Below are positions 46,216-55,432 of a DNA stretch of 64,000 nt, piece after piece. The position numbers and the translations under genes are program-made. The notes below the pieces were generated by a model, which was not told where the DNA came from, did no database searches, and saw only the letters and a list, made by a program, of their open reading frames with translations. Location: positions 4,570,001-4,634,000 of the forward strand of contig NZ_JRKM01000001.1 of NCBI RefSeq assembly GCF_000768065.1. Direction: 5' to 3'. The stretch's first letter is position 1. Each line of letters opens with the position of its first letter. This stretch comes from Aquabacterium sp. NJ1. GTDB taxonomy: Bacteria > Pseudomonadota > Gammaproteobacteria > Burkholderiales > Burkholderiaceae_C.

Positions 46216-47100
46216 ATGGCAAAACATCCTGAAGCCCAGCACCCGATCATCCCCCGCGAGAAGCTGGATTTTGGTTTCGACAAGAGCATCCCCAAGTACT
46301 GGTTTGGGGGTGATGCTTTCAAGTCGCGCTTCTTTGACGCGCTGTCGGTGATCTTTCCCCCGGGCGAGAAGTTCTTCATGACTTCGGTGCGGGACTTCCG
46401 CGATCGCGTCAACGACCCCAAGCTGCTGCAGGACATCAAGGACTTCAACCGCCAGGAAGGCCAGCACACCCTGGTGCACAACCAGTACAACGATCACCTC
46501 AAGGATCAGGGCATCGACGTCGACTACCTGATCGACTGGCTCAACAAGCTGCTGTTCGACACCTACCGCAGCCGCTACAGCCGCGAATACACCCTGGGCA
46601 TCACCTCGGCGTTGGAGCATTTCACCGCCCTGGGCGCCCATGCCTTGTTCGACAAGCGCGACGTGCTCAAGCAAGCCCACCCCAAGGTGCGCGCCATGTA
46701 CGCCTGGCACGCCATCGAGGAAGTCGAGCACAAGGGCGTGGCTTACGACGTGATGGTCGATTACGCCAAGGTGGGCTACGCCCTGCGCATCTGGACGCTG
46801 CTGCACACCACCGTGATCTTCCCCCTGGTGATCTTCAAGTTCCTGAACTTCATGCTCAAGCAGGACGGGTTCAGCTGGTGGCAACGCGTGAAGCTCAATG
46901 CCGGCGGCATCTGGTGGTTGCTCAAGCCGGGTGGTTTTGTGGGCCCGCTCTACAGCCACTACTTCCTGTACTACAAGCCCGGTTACCACCCCTGGGACGA
47001 GACCGATCAGCCGGGCTACGAGGAGTGGCTGCAGGCGTTCGACCTGCATCGGGACCCGGTGGAAGCCAGTGAATTGATGCGCGCAGCGATGGCGCGTTGA
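46216..47100 (+). CDS. metal-dependent hydrolase family protein (PF10118), copy 2
   Basis: 294 aa from ATG 46216 (GGAGAGAG upstream). It is strongly similar to copy 1 over its whole length: HPIIPREKLDFGFD, KYWFGGDAFKSRF, FNRQEGQHTLVHNQ, TSALEHFTALGAHALFDKRD, AWHAIEEVEHKGVAYDVM and YYKPGYHPWDETDQPGYEEWL. It looks like a tandem duplicate. All candidate metal ligands are retained, so both copies should be active. Confidence 0.85.
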   Translation: MAKHPEAQHPIIPREKLDFGFDKSIPKYWFGGDAFKSRFFDALSVIFPPGEKFFMTSVRDFRDRVNDPKLLQDIKDFNRQEGQHTLVHNQYNDHLKDQGIDVDYLIDWLNKLLFDTYRSRYSREYTLGITSALEHFTALGAHALFDKRDVLKQAHPKVRAMYAWHAIEEVEHKGVAYDVMVDYAKVGYALRIWTLLHTTVIFPLVIFKFLNFMLKQDGFSWWQRVKLNAGGIWWLLKPGGFVGPLYSHYFLYYKPGYHPWDETDQPGYEEWLQAFDLHRDPVEASELMRAAMAR

Positions 47101-47172
47101 TATTTATTGCATTGACTGCCCTGTAGTTGGTTAGACTTCGGCACACTCCATGGGGGTGTGCCGATTTCGTTT

Positions 47173-48240
47173 ATGCGTATTCCACTGCCACCACAAGCTG
47201 TCCTCGAGGCGATGGGCATCAAGCCCATTCCCTTGTTCATGTTGTCCGCCTGGATCAAGGCGGCTGCCAAATGCGGTTTCAATGTCCAGCCCCTGTTCAA
47301 GGAGGCCGGCATCAAGATCGACCTGATCCGACTGGAAGATGCCCGCGTCTCGCCTCTGCAGTTGATTTCGCTGCTGGAGCAATGCGTGGCCATGTCCCCG
47401 CCGGACAAGCACTTTCCGCTGGTGCTGGGCGACACCTTCGCCTTCGAGTCGCTGCCTGAATTCGAAACCCTGCTGACCACCAGCCCCACCTTGCGCGAGG
47501 CCTTGCGCGTGGCGGATCTGGCGCGGCGCATGGTCTTGCCCTGGTTGACGCTGGAGGTCAAGGAAGAGGGTGACCTGGCCAAGGTCATCGTGGGCTTTGA
47601 TGTGCCCATTCCCAATCTGGCCGGCTACGGGCTGCCCTTGAGTCTGGTGTCCCAAGCCATCCTGGCGTGCATCCGCAAATTCGGCCGCACGCTGCAAGGC
47701 TCCGAGCAAGGCTTTGTGGGCGTGACCATGCAATGCCCACCGCCGCCTAATGCGGCGCAGTTCGAGCCCTTCTTTGGCGTGCCGGTCACCTTCAATGCGC
47801 CGCAGGACGCGTTGGTGTTTGAGCGCCGCATCCTGGACCAACCGCTGGAAGGTGCCTTCCCGGCCTTGCACGAGCAGGCGCACTTCCTGGCCGAGCAACG
47901 CCTGGGCAAGGAGGCGCGCCGCCAGGGTGTGGCCGCCGAGATCGAAGAGTTCATCACCCGCGACCCGAGCTTGCTCGCGCTGGGCGTGGAGGACATGGCC
48001 GACCGGCTCAACCTGCACCCCCGCACCCTGCAGCGCCGCCTGAAGGACGAGGGCGACAGCTACCTCCACGTGCAGGCGCGCATGCGCCACCGCCTGGCCT
48101 GCCAATGGCTGCGCCAGGGCGACGTGTCCATCGACGACATCAGCGCTCGCCTGGGCTTCTCGGATCGTCGAGCGTTCACCGCCGCGTTCAAGCGCTGGGA
48201 GGGGACCACACCCAGTGCCTGGCGGGAGCAGCAGGCTTGA
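47173..48240 (+). CDS. AraC family transcriptional regulator, copy 1
   Basis: 355 aa from ATG 47173 (a GTG five codons upstream is possible). The N-terminal arabinose-operon-like sensing domain (PF12625 type, residues about 25-215) precedes an AraC double HTH at the end: MADRLNLHPRTLQRRLKDEGDSYLHVQ and ISARLGFSDRRAFTAAFKRWEGTTPSAWR. It is likely a local activator of the hydrolase genes just upstream. Related to the next gene. Confidence 0.9.
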   Translation: MRIPLPPQAVLEAMGIKPIPLFMLSAWIKAAAKCGFNVQPLFKEAGIKIDLIRLEDARVSPLQLISLLEQCVAMSPPDKHFPLVLGDTFAFESLPEFETLLTTSPTLREALRVADLARRMVLPWLTLEVKEEGDLAKVIVGFDVPIPNLAGYGLPLSLVSQAILACIRKFGRTLQGSEQGFVGVTMQCPPPPNAAQFEPFFGVPVTFNAPQDALVFERRILDQPLEGAFPALHEQAHFLAEQRLGKEARRQGVAAEIEEFITRDPSLLALGVEDMADRLNLHPRTLQRRLKDEGDSYLHVQARMRHRLACQWLRQGDVSIDDISARLGFSDRRAFTAAFKRWEGTTPSAWREQQA

Positions 48241-48258
48241 TTCTGTGCAGATGTGCTG

Positions 48259-48280
48259 TTTGACTTTCTAGAAAGTCAAA
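48259..48280. promoter_or_regulatory. perfect 22-base palindrome
   Basis: TTTGACTTTCT (48259-48269) is followed at once by its exact reverse complement (48270-48280). It lies 19 bases after the first AraC stop and before its terminator. As RNA it would be a stem without a loop, so a protein-binding operator is more likely. The 318-base gap 48241-48558 otherwise holds the terminator at 48298 and the presumed promoter of the second regulator. Confidence 0.6.
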
Positions 48281-48297
48281 TTGATGAGTTGACTGAC

Positions 48298-48328
48298 ATA
48301 AGGGGCCAGGTAATGGCCCCTTATTCTT
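48298..48328 (+). terminator. terminator after AraC copy 1
   Basis: ATAAGGGGCCA (48298-48308), loop GGTAA, TGGCCCCTTAT (48314-48324), then TCTT. The T-run is short. Confidence 0.7.
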
Positions 48329-48558
48329 GCTGCTCGCGGGTAAATGCTTGCCACAAAAGGGTTATGCCCTTCATTTTGATCAAGAAAATGTCGCGATTTC
48401 ATCCTCCCGGATGACGTGCAATATTGCCTATCCAGGCCCCAGCCCATAGTCTGAACTGACTCGGACGCATCTCCGGGTTGCTGCAACAAGCGGGTTAATT
48501 TATTGATTACGAATGTTGTCAGATATGTTGTCGATGCTGGAACACAGGCTTGCTCACC

Positions 48559-49593
48559 ATGCTTCAATCGCTGACCACCTCATCTGTTCCGTTGCCCGCG
48601 TTGGGCAGCTGGCGCCAGGCTGCCAACGTGTGCGGCTTCACCATCGAGCCGGTGTTTCGTGACGCCGGCATCGTGGCGAGCGAGACCCAGGCGCCCATGA
48701 GGGTGCCGCCCTTGAACCTGTTCAAGGCCTTCTCGATGTGCGTGGAACGCGCCAAGGGCCATCACTTCCCGTTTGCCCTGGGTGATTCCTTCGTCTTCGA
48801 ACACTTCGCCGAGTTCGACGCCTTCATCGCCTCTTGCTCCACGCTGCGCGAGATGCTGGAGCTGGCGAGTTGGGCGCGAGAGCTGCTGGCTCCGTGGATG
48901 ATCATCCACCTTGATGAGTTCGGTTCCGAGGCACATCTGCGCGTCGAAATGGCGGTGCCGGACCCCGATCCCCGCGCCCTTTGCCATGTGCGTGAAGTGG
49001 CCCTGTCGGCCATCAACCAGCTGATCCGCCGCGCCACCAAAGGCTCGCGCTGGCTGCTGTCGGTGCGCGTGGCCAGCACACCTCCCAGCCATCAACAGCA
49101 GTTCACCCAGCACTTTGGCGTGCCGGTGTTCTTTGGCGAGGCCGCCGACGCACTGGTGATGGACCGCCGCTGGCTGGACATGCCGCTCAACGCCTTCGTG
49201 CCCGAGGCGCACAACCAGGCTCGCATGATGATCGAGCGCCGCATGAGCCGGGAAGTGGGCGAGCGCCGCCTGGTCGAAGAGGTGCGCTGGGCGCTGGAGC
49301 GCCGCCCCGAGTTGCTGCGTGATGGCCTGGAGGCCACGGCCGCCGCGCTGGCGCTGCACCCGCGCACCCTGCAGCGCCGCCTGCAGGCCGAGGGCATCAA
49401 GTACGTGGACATCCAGTCCCAGGCCAAATGCCAGCGCGCGCAGACCATGCTCAAGCGCCGCGCCATCAGCATGGAGTCCATCAGCATGGAGCTGGGCTTC
49501 TCGGACCGCCGTGCCTTCACCTTCGCCTTCAAGCGCTGGACGGGCCTGTCGCCCAGCGCCTATCGCGACCAACTGGGGCAGAACAGCCGTTGA
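48559..49593 (+). CDS. AraC family transcriptional regulator, copy 2
   Basis: 344 aa from ATG 48559. It has the same architecture as the gene at 47173: a PF12625-type sensing domain with FALGDSFVFEHFAEFDAFI and STLREMLELASWARELLAPW, then the HTH pair (ALALHPRTLQRRLQAEGIKYVDIQ, ISMELGFSDRRAFTFAFKRWTGLSPSAYR). The similarity indicates an old duplication. Target genes are unknown; the paired hydrolase copies upstream are the obvious candidates. Confidence 0.9.
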   Translation: MLQSLTTSSVPLPALGSWRQAANVCGFTIEPVFRDAGIVASETQAPMRVPPLNLFKAFSMCVERAKGHHFPFALGDSFVFEHFAEFDAFIASCSTLREMLELASWARELLAPWMIIHLDEFGSEAHLRVEMAVPDPDPRALCHVREVALSAINQLIRRATKGSRWLLSVRVASTPPSHQQQFTQHFGVPVFFGEAADALVMDRRWLDMPLNAFVPEAHNQARMMIERRMSREVGERRLVEEVRWALERRPELLRDGLEATAAALALHPRTLQRRLQAEGIKYVDIQSQAKCQRAQTMLKRRAISMESISMELGFSDRRAFTFAFKRWTGLSPSAYRDQLGQNSR

Positions 49594-49632
49594 GCCCGCG
49601 CAGCATGGGCAGACCCTGATAGAGTCCGGCCC

Positions 49633-50865
49633 ATGTCAGAACGTTCAGATCTTCAAGGCCGGCGCATCGTGCTGGGCCTGACGGGCGGGATCGCCTGCTA
49701 CAAATCGGCCGAACTGGTGCGCCTGCTGACCAAGGCGGGCGCCACCGTGCAGGTGGTCATGACCGAGGCGGCCGAGGCCTTCATCACGCCGGTCACCATG
49801 CAGGCCTTGTCGGGCCGCGCGGTGGTGACCAGCCAGTGGGACGCTCGCGAACCCAACAACATGGCCCACATCAACCTCGGTCGAGAGGCCGATGCCGTGA
49901 TGGTGGCGCCCGCCAGTGCCGACTTCATCGCCAAGCTGGCGCAAGGCCGGGCTGACGAGCTGCTCAGCCTGCTGTGCCTGGCGCGCCCGCGCGAGCGCTG
50001 CCCCTTGCTGGTGGCGCCGGCCATGAACCGCGAGATGTGGTCGCACCCGGCCACGCAACGCAATGTGGCCACGCTGGCGCAAGACGGCACGCTGATCCTC
50101 GGTCCCGGTTGCGGTGACCAGGCCTGCGGTGAAGTGGGCGACGGCCGCATGCTGGAGCCCACAGAGTTGCTCGACGAGCTGATCGCCTTCTTCCAGCCCA
50201 AGGTGCTGGCCGGCCGCCGCTTGCTGATCACGGCGGGCCCCACCTTCGAGCCCATCGACCCGGTGCGCGGCATCACCAACCATTCCAGCGGCAAGATGGG
50301 CTTCGCCCTGGCGCGCGCCGCGGTGGAAGCGGGCGCCGATGTGACCCTGGTGGCTGGCCCGGTGCACCTGTCCACGCCTCGCGGCGTCAAGCGCCAGAAC
50401 GTGATGACGGCCGCCCAGATGTACGACGCCGTGGTGCCTTGCGCAGCCGATCACGATGTGTTCATCGCCACGGCTGCCGTGGCCGATTGGCGCCCCGCCA
50501 GCCTGAGCGAGCACAAGATCAAGAAGGAGGGCAAGAAGGTTGCGCCCACCTTCGAGCTGACTGAGAACCCCGACATCCTGGCCGCCGTGGCCGCTTTGCC
50601 CAAGCCACCTTATTGCGTGGGCTTTGCGGCCGAGAGCGAGAACCTGCTCGCGCACGCCCGCGCCAAGCTGCTGCGCAAGCGCATCCCGCTGATCATCGGC
50701 AACCTTGGGCCGGCCACTTTTGGCCGTGATGACAACGCCTTGCTGGTCGTGGACGCCCAGTCAGACCACGCGCTGCCAGCCGATGGTCGCCCCACCGACA
50801 AACTCACCCTGGCCCGCGCCCTGATGCAGGAGCTGGCCAACCGTCTTCAAGCAGTTCAAGCATGA
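49633..50865 (+). CDS. coaBC: bifunctional phosphopantothenoylcysteine decarboxylase/phosphopantothenate-cysteine ligase
   Basis: 410 aa. It makes 4'-phosphopantetheine in CoA synthesis. The N-terminal FMN-dependent CoaC domain has [19 protein letters not shown], the His in NNMAHINLG and PAMNREMW. The C-terminal CoaB domain has [31 protein letters not shown] and the Lys in [22 protein letters not shown]. Its stop overlaps the dut start (ATGA, 50862-50865). Confidence 0.97.
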   Translation: MSERSDLQGRRIVLGLTGGIACYKSAELVRLLTKAGATVQVVMTEAAEAFITPVTMQALSGRAVVTSQWDAREPNNMAHINLGREADAVMVAPASADFIAKLAQGRADELLSLLCLARPRERCPLLVAPAMNREMWSHPATQRNVATLAQDGTLILGPGCGDQACGEVGDGRMLEPTELLDELIAFFQPKVLAGRRLLITAGPTFEPIDPVRGITNHSSGKMGFALARAAVEAGADVTLVAGPVHLSTPRGVKRQNVMTAAQMYDAVVPCAADHDVFIATAAVADWRPASLSEHKIKKEGKKVAPTFELTENPDILAAVAALPKPPYCVGFAAESENLLAHARAKLLRKRIPLIIGNLGPATFGRDDNALLVVDAQSDHALPADGRPTDKLTLARALMQELANRLQAVQA

Positions 50866-51311
50866 CCACCGTTGATATCCGTGTTCTCGACCCCCGTATG
50901 GCCGACAGCCTGCCCGCGTATGCCACGCCGGGCAGCGCAGGGCTGGATCTGCGTGCCTGCCTCGATGAACCTCTGGTGCTGGAGCCTGGGCAGGCTCAGT
51001 TGATCCCCACGGGCCTGGCCATGCACCTGGGTGACCCCGGGCTGGCCGCCATGATCCTGCCGCGTTCGGGCCTGGGCCACAAACATGGCATCGTGCTGGG
51101 CAATCTGGTCGGCCTGATCGATTCGGATTACCAGGGGCCCCTGATGGTCAGTTGCTGGAACCGTGGCAACACCGCCTTCACCGTGCAGCCCATGGAGCGC
51201 ATCGCCCAGCTGGTGATCGTGCCGGTGGTGCAGGCTCAATTCCGCCAGGTTGACAGCTTCGAGGCCTCGCACCGGGGCGAGGGCGGTTTCGGGTCTACAG
51301 GTCGCGGCTGA
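50862..51311 (+). CDS. dut: dUTP diphosphatase
   Basis: 149 aa. It hydrolyses dUTP to dUMP and keeps uracil out of DNA. The five trimeric dUTPase motifs are visible: [47 protein letters not shown] and the C-terminal GEGGFGSTG. Coupled to coaBC by an ATGA overlap. Confidence 0.97.
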   Translation: MTTVDIRVLDPRMADSLPAYATPGSAGLDLRACLDEPLVLEPGQAQLIPTGLAMHLGDPGLAAMILPRSGLGHKHGIVLGNLVGLIDSDYQGPLMVSCWNRGNTAFTVQPMERIAQLVIVPVVQAQFRQVDSFEASHRGEGGFGSTGRG

Positions 51312-51375
51312 CCTGGCCTGGTCATGAGCCGCAGGCAGGCTCTGCACCGCGCCTCAGCGAGGCTGCTGTGCGGCC

Positions 51376-51897
51376 TCAGTGCAGGGTCTCGTCAGGCGGT
51401 GCCGACTGCATCAGGCTGAAAGGCGAGTCCGCCACCGAACCTTGCTCGACTTCCTCTTCGGTTGCCGGGCGCACGTCGCACACCTTCAAGGCCAGGCGCA
51501 GCGCCAGCCCTGCGAGCGGGTGGTTGCCGTCCAGCACCACGTGCGTTTCGTACACCTCGGTGACCGTGTAGATCGCGTCCTGAGGCAGATCAGGCGTGGT
51601 CGAGCCTTCAGGTGGACCTTCGAACTGCATGCCTTCCGACACTTCGGGCGGGAAGATGTCGCGGGTCTCGAAGAACACCAGCTCGGCGTCGTAATCGCCA
51701 AAGGCTTGTTCGGGCTCCAGGTACAGATTGGCTTCAAAGCCTTCGCTCTGGCCCAGCAGGGTTTCTTCCACTTTGGGCAACAGGTCTTCGCCGCCCAGCA
51801 GGAACTCCATCGGTTGGGTCAGTTCGTCTATCAATTGGCCCTGGGCGTCTTCCAGACGCCACATCAGGCTCACGACGCAAGGTGAGGAAATGATCAT
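51376..51897 (-). CDS. FKBP-type peptidyl-prolyl isomerase (SlyD-like)
   Basis: 173 aa. It has an FKBP fold with the inserted IF domain of the SlyD type (LLGQSEGFEANLYLEPEQAFGDYDAELV) and LDGNHPLAGLALRLALKVCDV, the return to the FKBP core. It lacks the metal-binding His-rich tail of E. coli SlyD. A cytoplasmic folding helper. Divergent from the JmjC-type oxygenase gene, 77 bases away. Confidence 0.9.
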   Translation of the reverse strand: MIISSPCVVSLMWRLEDAQGQLIDELTQPMEFLLGGEDLLPKVEETLLGQSEGFEANLYLEPEQAFGDYDAELVFFETRDIFPPEVSEGMQFEGPPEGSTTPDLPQDAIYTVTEVYETHVVLDGNHPLAGLALRLALKVCDVRPATEEEVEQGSVADSPFSLMQSAPPDETLH

Positions 51898-51974
51898 GCC
51901 GCGATCATCTCACGCCCGCGCCTCGTTGAGCCTGATCAGGGGTGGCCGGCCCGCGTTGGTCGCACAATGGCGGC

Positions 51975-53171
51975 ATGAAAGCCTCCAAGACATCCGCACC
52001 GTCCTTGCCGCTGGACATCGACCAGATCACCCCTTTGCTCGGGGGCATCTCGCCAGCGACCTTCATGCGCAAGTACTGGCAGAAAAAGCCATTGCTGATC
52101 CGCCAGGCCATGCCCGGTGTGAAGCCGCCCATCGAGCGCAGCAAGCTGTTTGCCCTGGCCGAGAGCGACGAGGTGGAGTCCCGCCTGATCGTGCAGACCG
52201 CAGCGGAGGGCGCCAAAGCCAAGAAGCCTAAAAAGGCGGATGCCGGTTGGCGCCTGTCACACGGCCCGCTGAGCCGCCGCAGCCTGCCACCCATGACCCA
52301 GCCCGGCTGGACCTTGCTGGTGCAGGGGCTGGATCTGCATGTACCTGCTGCGTATGACCTGCTGCAGCAGTTCCGCTTCGTGCCCGATGCGCGCCTGGAT
52401 GACCTGATGATTTCCTACGCCACGGACGGCGGCGGGGTGGGGCCGCATTTCGACTCCTACGACGTCTTCCTGTTGCAGGTGCACGGCCAGCGCCGCTGGC
52501 GCATCGGGCAGTTGAGCGACCCCACGCTGCAGGCCGACGTGCCCTTGAAGATCCTCACCAACTTCGTGCCTGAGCACGAGTGGGTGCTGGAGCCCGGTGA
52601 CATGCTGTACCTGCCGCCGAAATGGGCGCATGACGGCATCGCGCAAGGCGAGTGCATGACCTGCTCCATCGGCTTTCGCGTGCCGGAAGAGACCGAGCTG
52701 GCGCGCGAGGTGCTGGTGCGCCTGGTCGAGGCTCTGGAGTGCCCGGCGCAGCCCCATCTGTACAAGGACCCCAGGCAGCCTGCCACGGCCACGCCTGGCC
52801 TGATCCCGGAGGCCTTGCAGGCCTTTGCCGCTGAAGCCATCGCCAAGGCCTTGAAGGACCCGGCTGCCTTGCGTTCAGCCCTGGGTGAGGTGCTGACCGA
52901 GCCCAAGCCGCGTGTGTGGTTCCATGCCAGCGAGCCTTTGCCGCAAGGGGTGGGGGTTCGGCTCGATCCGCGTACGCGCATGGTTTACGATGAAAAGCGG
53001 GTGTTCGCCAATGGCGAGTCCTGGGTGGCGGCGGGCAAGGATGCGCGCCATTTGCGCCAGTTGGCCGACCGCCGCCAGTTGTCTGCGGCCGACGTGGCCA
53101 AAGCCAGCCCGGCCTTGCGCGAGTTGCTGGACCAATGGGCTGAGGACGGCTGGCTGCATCCCTTGCCTTGA
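51975..53171 (+). CDS. JmjC-type ribosomal protein hydroxylase (RoxA/YcfD-like)
   Basis: 398 aa from ATG 51975. This cupin 2-oxoglutarate/Fe(II) oxygenase hydroxylates an arginine of ribosomal protein L16 in the E. coli homologue. FMRKYWQKKPLLIRQA is the typical start. The iron facial triad is HxD in GPHFDSYDVF and a distal His in PPKWAHDGIA. The C-terminal winged-helix-like dimer domain is less conserved. An Ala/Lys-rich insert lies near residue 75-90. Confidence 0.92.
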   Translation: MKASKTSAPSLPLDIDQITPLLGGISPATFMRKYWQKKPLLIRQAMPGVKPPIERSKLFALAESDEVESRLIVQTAAEGAKAKKPKKADAGWRLSHGPLSRRSLPPMTQPGWTLLVQGLDLHVPAAYDLLQQFRFVPDARLDDLMISYATDGGGVGPHFDSYDVFLLQVHGQRRWRIGQLSDPTLQADVPLKILTNFVPEHEWVLEPGDMLYLPPKWAHDGIAQGECMTCSIGFRVPEETELAREVLVRLVEALECPAQPHLYKDPRQPATATPGLIPEALQAFAAEAIAKALKDPAALRSALGEVLTEPKPRVWFHASEPLPQGVGVRLDPRTRMVYDEKRVFANGESWVAAGKDARHLRQLADRRQLSAADVAKASPALRELLDQWAEDGWLHPLP

Positions 53172-53187
53172 ATGAAAGGGTTTTGCC

Positions 53188-53703
53188 ATGGATCAGGTTT
53201 CCGTGACACAGCAGGACGGCGAGCAGTCCGGTCAGATCAGCAGCTGGCGAGACTTTCAGGACCGCTTCCGTGCGGCGATGGCCATGGCGGCGACCCTGGC
53301 CTGCGATCTGACCATGGTGGACACTGACTTTGTTCACTGGCCTTTGGGTGAGCGCAGCGTCATGGAAGCCTTGCACCAGTGGTCTTTGCTCGCAAAAGGC
53401 ACGCATTGCCAGCTTTTGGCAGCACATTACGAGGCGTTTCCAAGGCAGCACCCTCGCTGGGTGGCCTGGCGGGGCACCTGGGCCCACCGTGTCAAATGCT
53501 GGGAGGCGCCTGACGAGCTGGCTGCCGGGCTGGTGCCCATGCTGGTCGTGCACGATTGCATCGGCCTGCGCCTGAACGAGCCCCTTCACGGCGCCGGCAT
53601 CTGGACGCGGGACAAAGGGGTTTTGCGGACATGGTTGAGTGAGGTTGACGTAAATTTGCAACGCTCGCACGAGGCGATGCCTCCCACGACCCTGGGGCTA
53701 TAG
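53188..53703 (+). CDS. conserved hypothetical protein
   Basis: 171 aa; I do not recognise a family. It has no signal peptide or membrane segment and is Trp- and His-rich (VHWPLGERSVMEALHQW, PRWVAWRGTWAHRVKCWEAPDEL). It follows the JmjC gene by 16 bases on the same strand and could share its transcript. Codon use looks like its neighbours, so it is probably a true gene. Confidence 0.7.
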   Translation: MDQVSVTQQDGEQSGQISSWRDFQDRFRAAMAMAATLACDLTMVDTDFVHWPLGERSVMEALHQWSLLAKGTHCQLLAAHYEAFPRQHPRWVAWRGTWAHRVKCWEAPDELAAGLVPMLVVHDCIGLRLNEPLHGAGIWTRDKGVLRTWLSEVDVNLQRSHEAMPPTTLGL

Positions 53704-53712
53704 GGAATAGCC

Positions 53713-53728
53713 TTATACGACGTATAAT
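53713..53728 (+). promoter_or_regulatory. promoter -10 box inside a 15-base palindrome
   Basis: TTATACG-A-CGTATAA (53713-53727) is a perfect inverted repeat. Its right arm forms TATAAT (53723-53728), an ideal -10 box, although no good -35 is seen. A protein bound here would block the promoter of the small lipoprotein gene 130 bases downstream. Confidence 0.5.
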
Positions 53729-53860
53729 CGTTGGCTGAATGTGGAGCAACGCCAGTTGCGATGCATCCTTTGCCCTTGTCTCGTATTGCTATGGGACTGT
53801 GGGCTCTGCACATAGTTCCAAGACCACGGTTTTATTGACACTCCTTTTGAGGACACAAGC

Positions 53861-54082
53861 ATGAAAAAGTCGCTCCTGCTGGCTTCGCTGATCGCTGCTA
53901 TGGCTCTGACCGCTTGCGGCAAAAAAGAAGAAGCTCCCGCTGCTGCTGAAGCCGCTTCCGCTGCTTCCGAAGTCGCACCTGCTGCTTCTGAAGCTGCTGC
54001 TCCCGCCGCTTCGGCTGCTTCTGAAGCTGCTTCGGCCGCTCCTGAAGCCGCTTCTGCTGCTGCCAGCGCTGCCTCGAACTAA
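53861..54082 (+). CDS. small Ala/Glu/Ser-rich lipoprotein
   Basis: 73 aa. The lipoprotein signal MKKSLLLASLIAAMALTAC has lipobox LTAC, with Cys as the mature residue. After GKKEE the chain is almost only Ala, Ser, Glu and Pro in near repeats (AASAASE, PAASEAAA). It is likely a surface or periplasmic spacer-like lipoprotein, abundant in many Burkholderiales; function unknown. GAGGAC precedes the ATG, and a strong terminator follows. Confidence 0.85.
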   Translation: MKKSLLLASLIAAMALTACGKKEEAPAAAEAASAASEVAPAASEAAAPAASAASEAASAAPEAASAAASAASN

Positions 54083-54099
54083 TTCCAGTTCGATGGTAC

Positions 54100-54129
54100 A
54101 AAAAGCCGCTCTTCGGAGCGGCTTTTTTT
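54100..54129 (+). terminator. rho-independent terminator after the small lipoprotein
   Basis: AAAAAGCCGCTC (54100-54111) pairs with GAGCGGC and a run of seven T (to 54129). Confidence 0.93.
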
Positions 54130-54173
54130 CGTCCATATTTGGCGTAAATAACTGAGCGCCAGGATATTCAGGC

Positions 54174-54203
54174 GAAAAAAATCCCGGCTGGATTGGCCGG
54201 GAT
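54174..54203 (-). terminator. rho-independent terminator after bamC
   Basis: Read on the minus strand, ATCCCGGC (54203-54196) pairs with GCCGGGAT (54188-54181), followed by a run of seven T. It closes the dapA-bamC transcript. Confidence 0.88.
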
Positions 54204-54228
54204 CCTGTGCGCGTCAAAGCGTGCTGTA

Positions 54229-55371
54229 TCAGCTCAGTTCATCCAGCAGTTGCTTGGCAATGCGCTTGGCCGTGTTGGACGTCGTGGGTTGACCGTTGTC
54301 CTTCAGCACACTGACCAGGCTGCTCTTGCCCTGGCCCTGCACTTGAACGCGGTAGTGGCTCAGGCCGTCCTGGTTTTCAGCCTTGGCGCCAAACAGGCGG
54401 GCGAAGAAGCCTGGCTTGCTGGCTTCCGGGTCGCCGTCAGACAGGCGCACCTCGAACGAACCTTGTTTGCGGTCACGGTTCTCAACGGTGAAGCCGCTGC
54501 GATCCAGGGCCAGGCCCACGCGGCGCCAGGCGGTGTCGTAGTCGGCATCCACCGTCAGGGACAGGCCGTCAGCGTTCATGCGCGCCTGGCTGGCGACTGC
54601 AGGCGTGGCCGCCACTGGCTTGTCTGCCTTGGCTGCGGCTGCCGCTTCCTTGGGGGCGCCCAGCTTGAGCATCAGCCGTGACAACATTTCCGCTTCCAGG
54701 CCGGGGTCGCTAGGGCGAACGCGCCAGGTCGTGTGATCCTTCTTGGCGTCTTCGTACTCTTCAACCAGGCCTTTGTGGCTGATGTACACCTCGCAGCCCG
54801 TGGTCGTGCGCTCGATGCGGGTGCGGTACTGGTCGCGCTCGCCGGTGTCGTACAGCATGTCAAACACGCGACCCAGGGCCTTGCGCACCGTGCCGTCTTG
54901 CGGCACCTTGGCTCGGTTTTCAGACCAGTTGGTTTCCATCAGGCCCACATCGGGCTGATCGGTGGTGAGCTCGAAACCCATGTCGGCCCAGAAGCTGCGG
55001 ACCTGGCCCCAGATCTGTTCGGGCGGCAGGTTGACGGCCAGCCAGCGCATCTGGCCTTGGCGTTCCAGGGTCACGCCGTTGCCCTTGCTGGGGGCCACGT
55101 TGCTGACGCTGGCATCAGGCTTGTCGCTGGCGCGCTGCAGGCTGGACGCGCTCACCACGGGCGCTGGCGCCTGGCCAAAGCGCGTCTGGCCGGGCAGCTG
55201 GCTCAGGTCGGGCGGCACGTCCAGGCGCACGCTCTGCGTGCCGGTGGTGCGGTAGTCGACCTTGTCGCCCGCCAGCGTGTCACTGATGGAGGAGCAGCCG
55301 GAGGTGACGAGCGTGGAGGCCAGCGCTGCACTCAGAACGAGGGTGGTCTGGTGACGTTGTTTGATCGACAT
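54229..55371 (-). CDS. bamC: outer-membrane assembly lipoprotein BamC
   Basis: 380 aa from ATG 55371. The lipoprotein signal ends LVTSGC (lipobox). The first mature stretch (DKVDYRTTGTQSVRLDVPPDLSQLPGQTRF) is the conserved unstructured lasso that binds BamD. Two helix-grip domains follow (LAVNLPPEQIWGQVRSFWADMGFEL; SLTVDADYDTAWRRVGLALDRSGFTVENRDRKQG). It is a subunit of the Bam machine that inserts beta-barrel proteins. It follows dapA by 61 bases, a common bacterial pairing. Confidence 0.9.
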   Translation of the reverse strand: MSIKQRHQTTLVLSAALASTLVTSGCSSISDTLAGDKVDYRTTGTQSVRLDVPPDLSQLPGQTRFGQAPAPVVSASSLQRASDKPDASVSNVAPSKGNGVTLERQGQMRWLAVNLPPEQIWGQVRSFWADMGFELTTDQPDVGLMETNWSENRAKVPQDGTVRKALGRVFDMLYDTGERDQYRTRIERTTTGCEVYISHKGLVEEYEDAKKDHTTWRVRPSDPGLEAEMLSRLMLKLGAPKEAAAAAKADKPVAATPAVASQARMNADGLSLTVDADYDTAWRRVGLALDRSGFTVENRDRKQGSFEVRLSDGDPEASKPGFFARLFGAKAENQDGLSHYRVQVQGQGKSSLVSVLKDNGQPTTSNTAKRIAKQLLDELS

Positions 55372-55432
55372 GGGTAATGAGGTTCTGCTCCCGGCGCGAG
55401 CCGGGCGCGGTGTCGTAAGAGCCAAGTTTGTG

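Noticed and set aside
53941-54075. Tandem repeat or CRISPR-like array in the Ala-rich region
   Set aside because: It is codon-level low complexity (GCT/GCC Ala runs) inside a lipoprotein gene, with no spacers.
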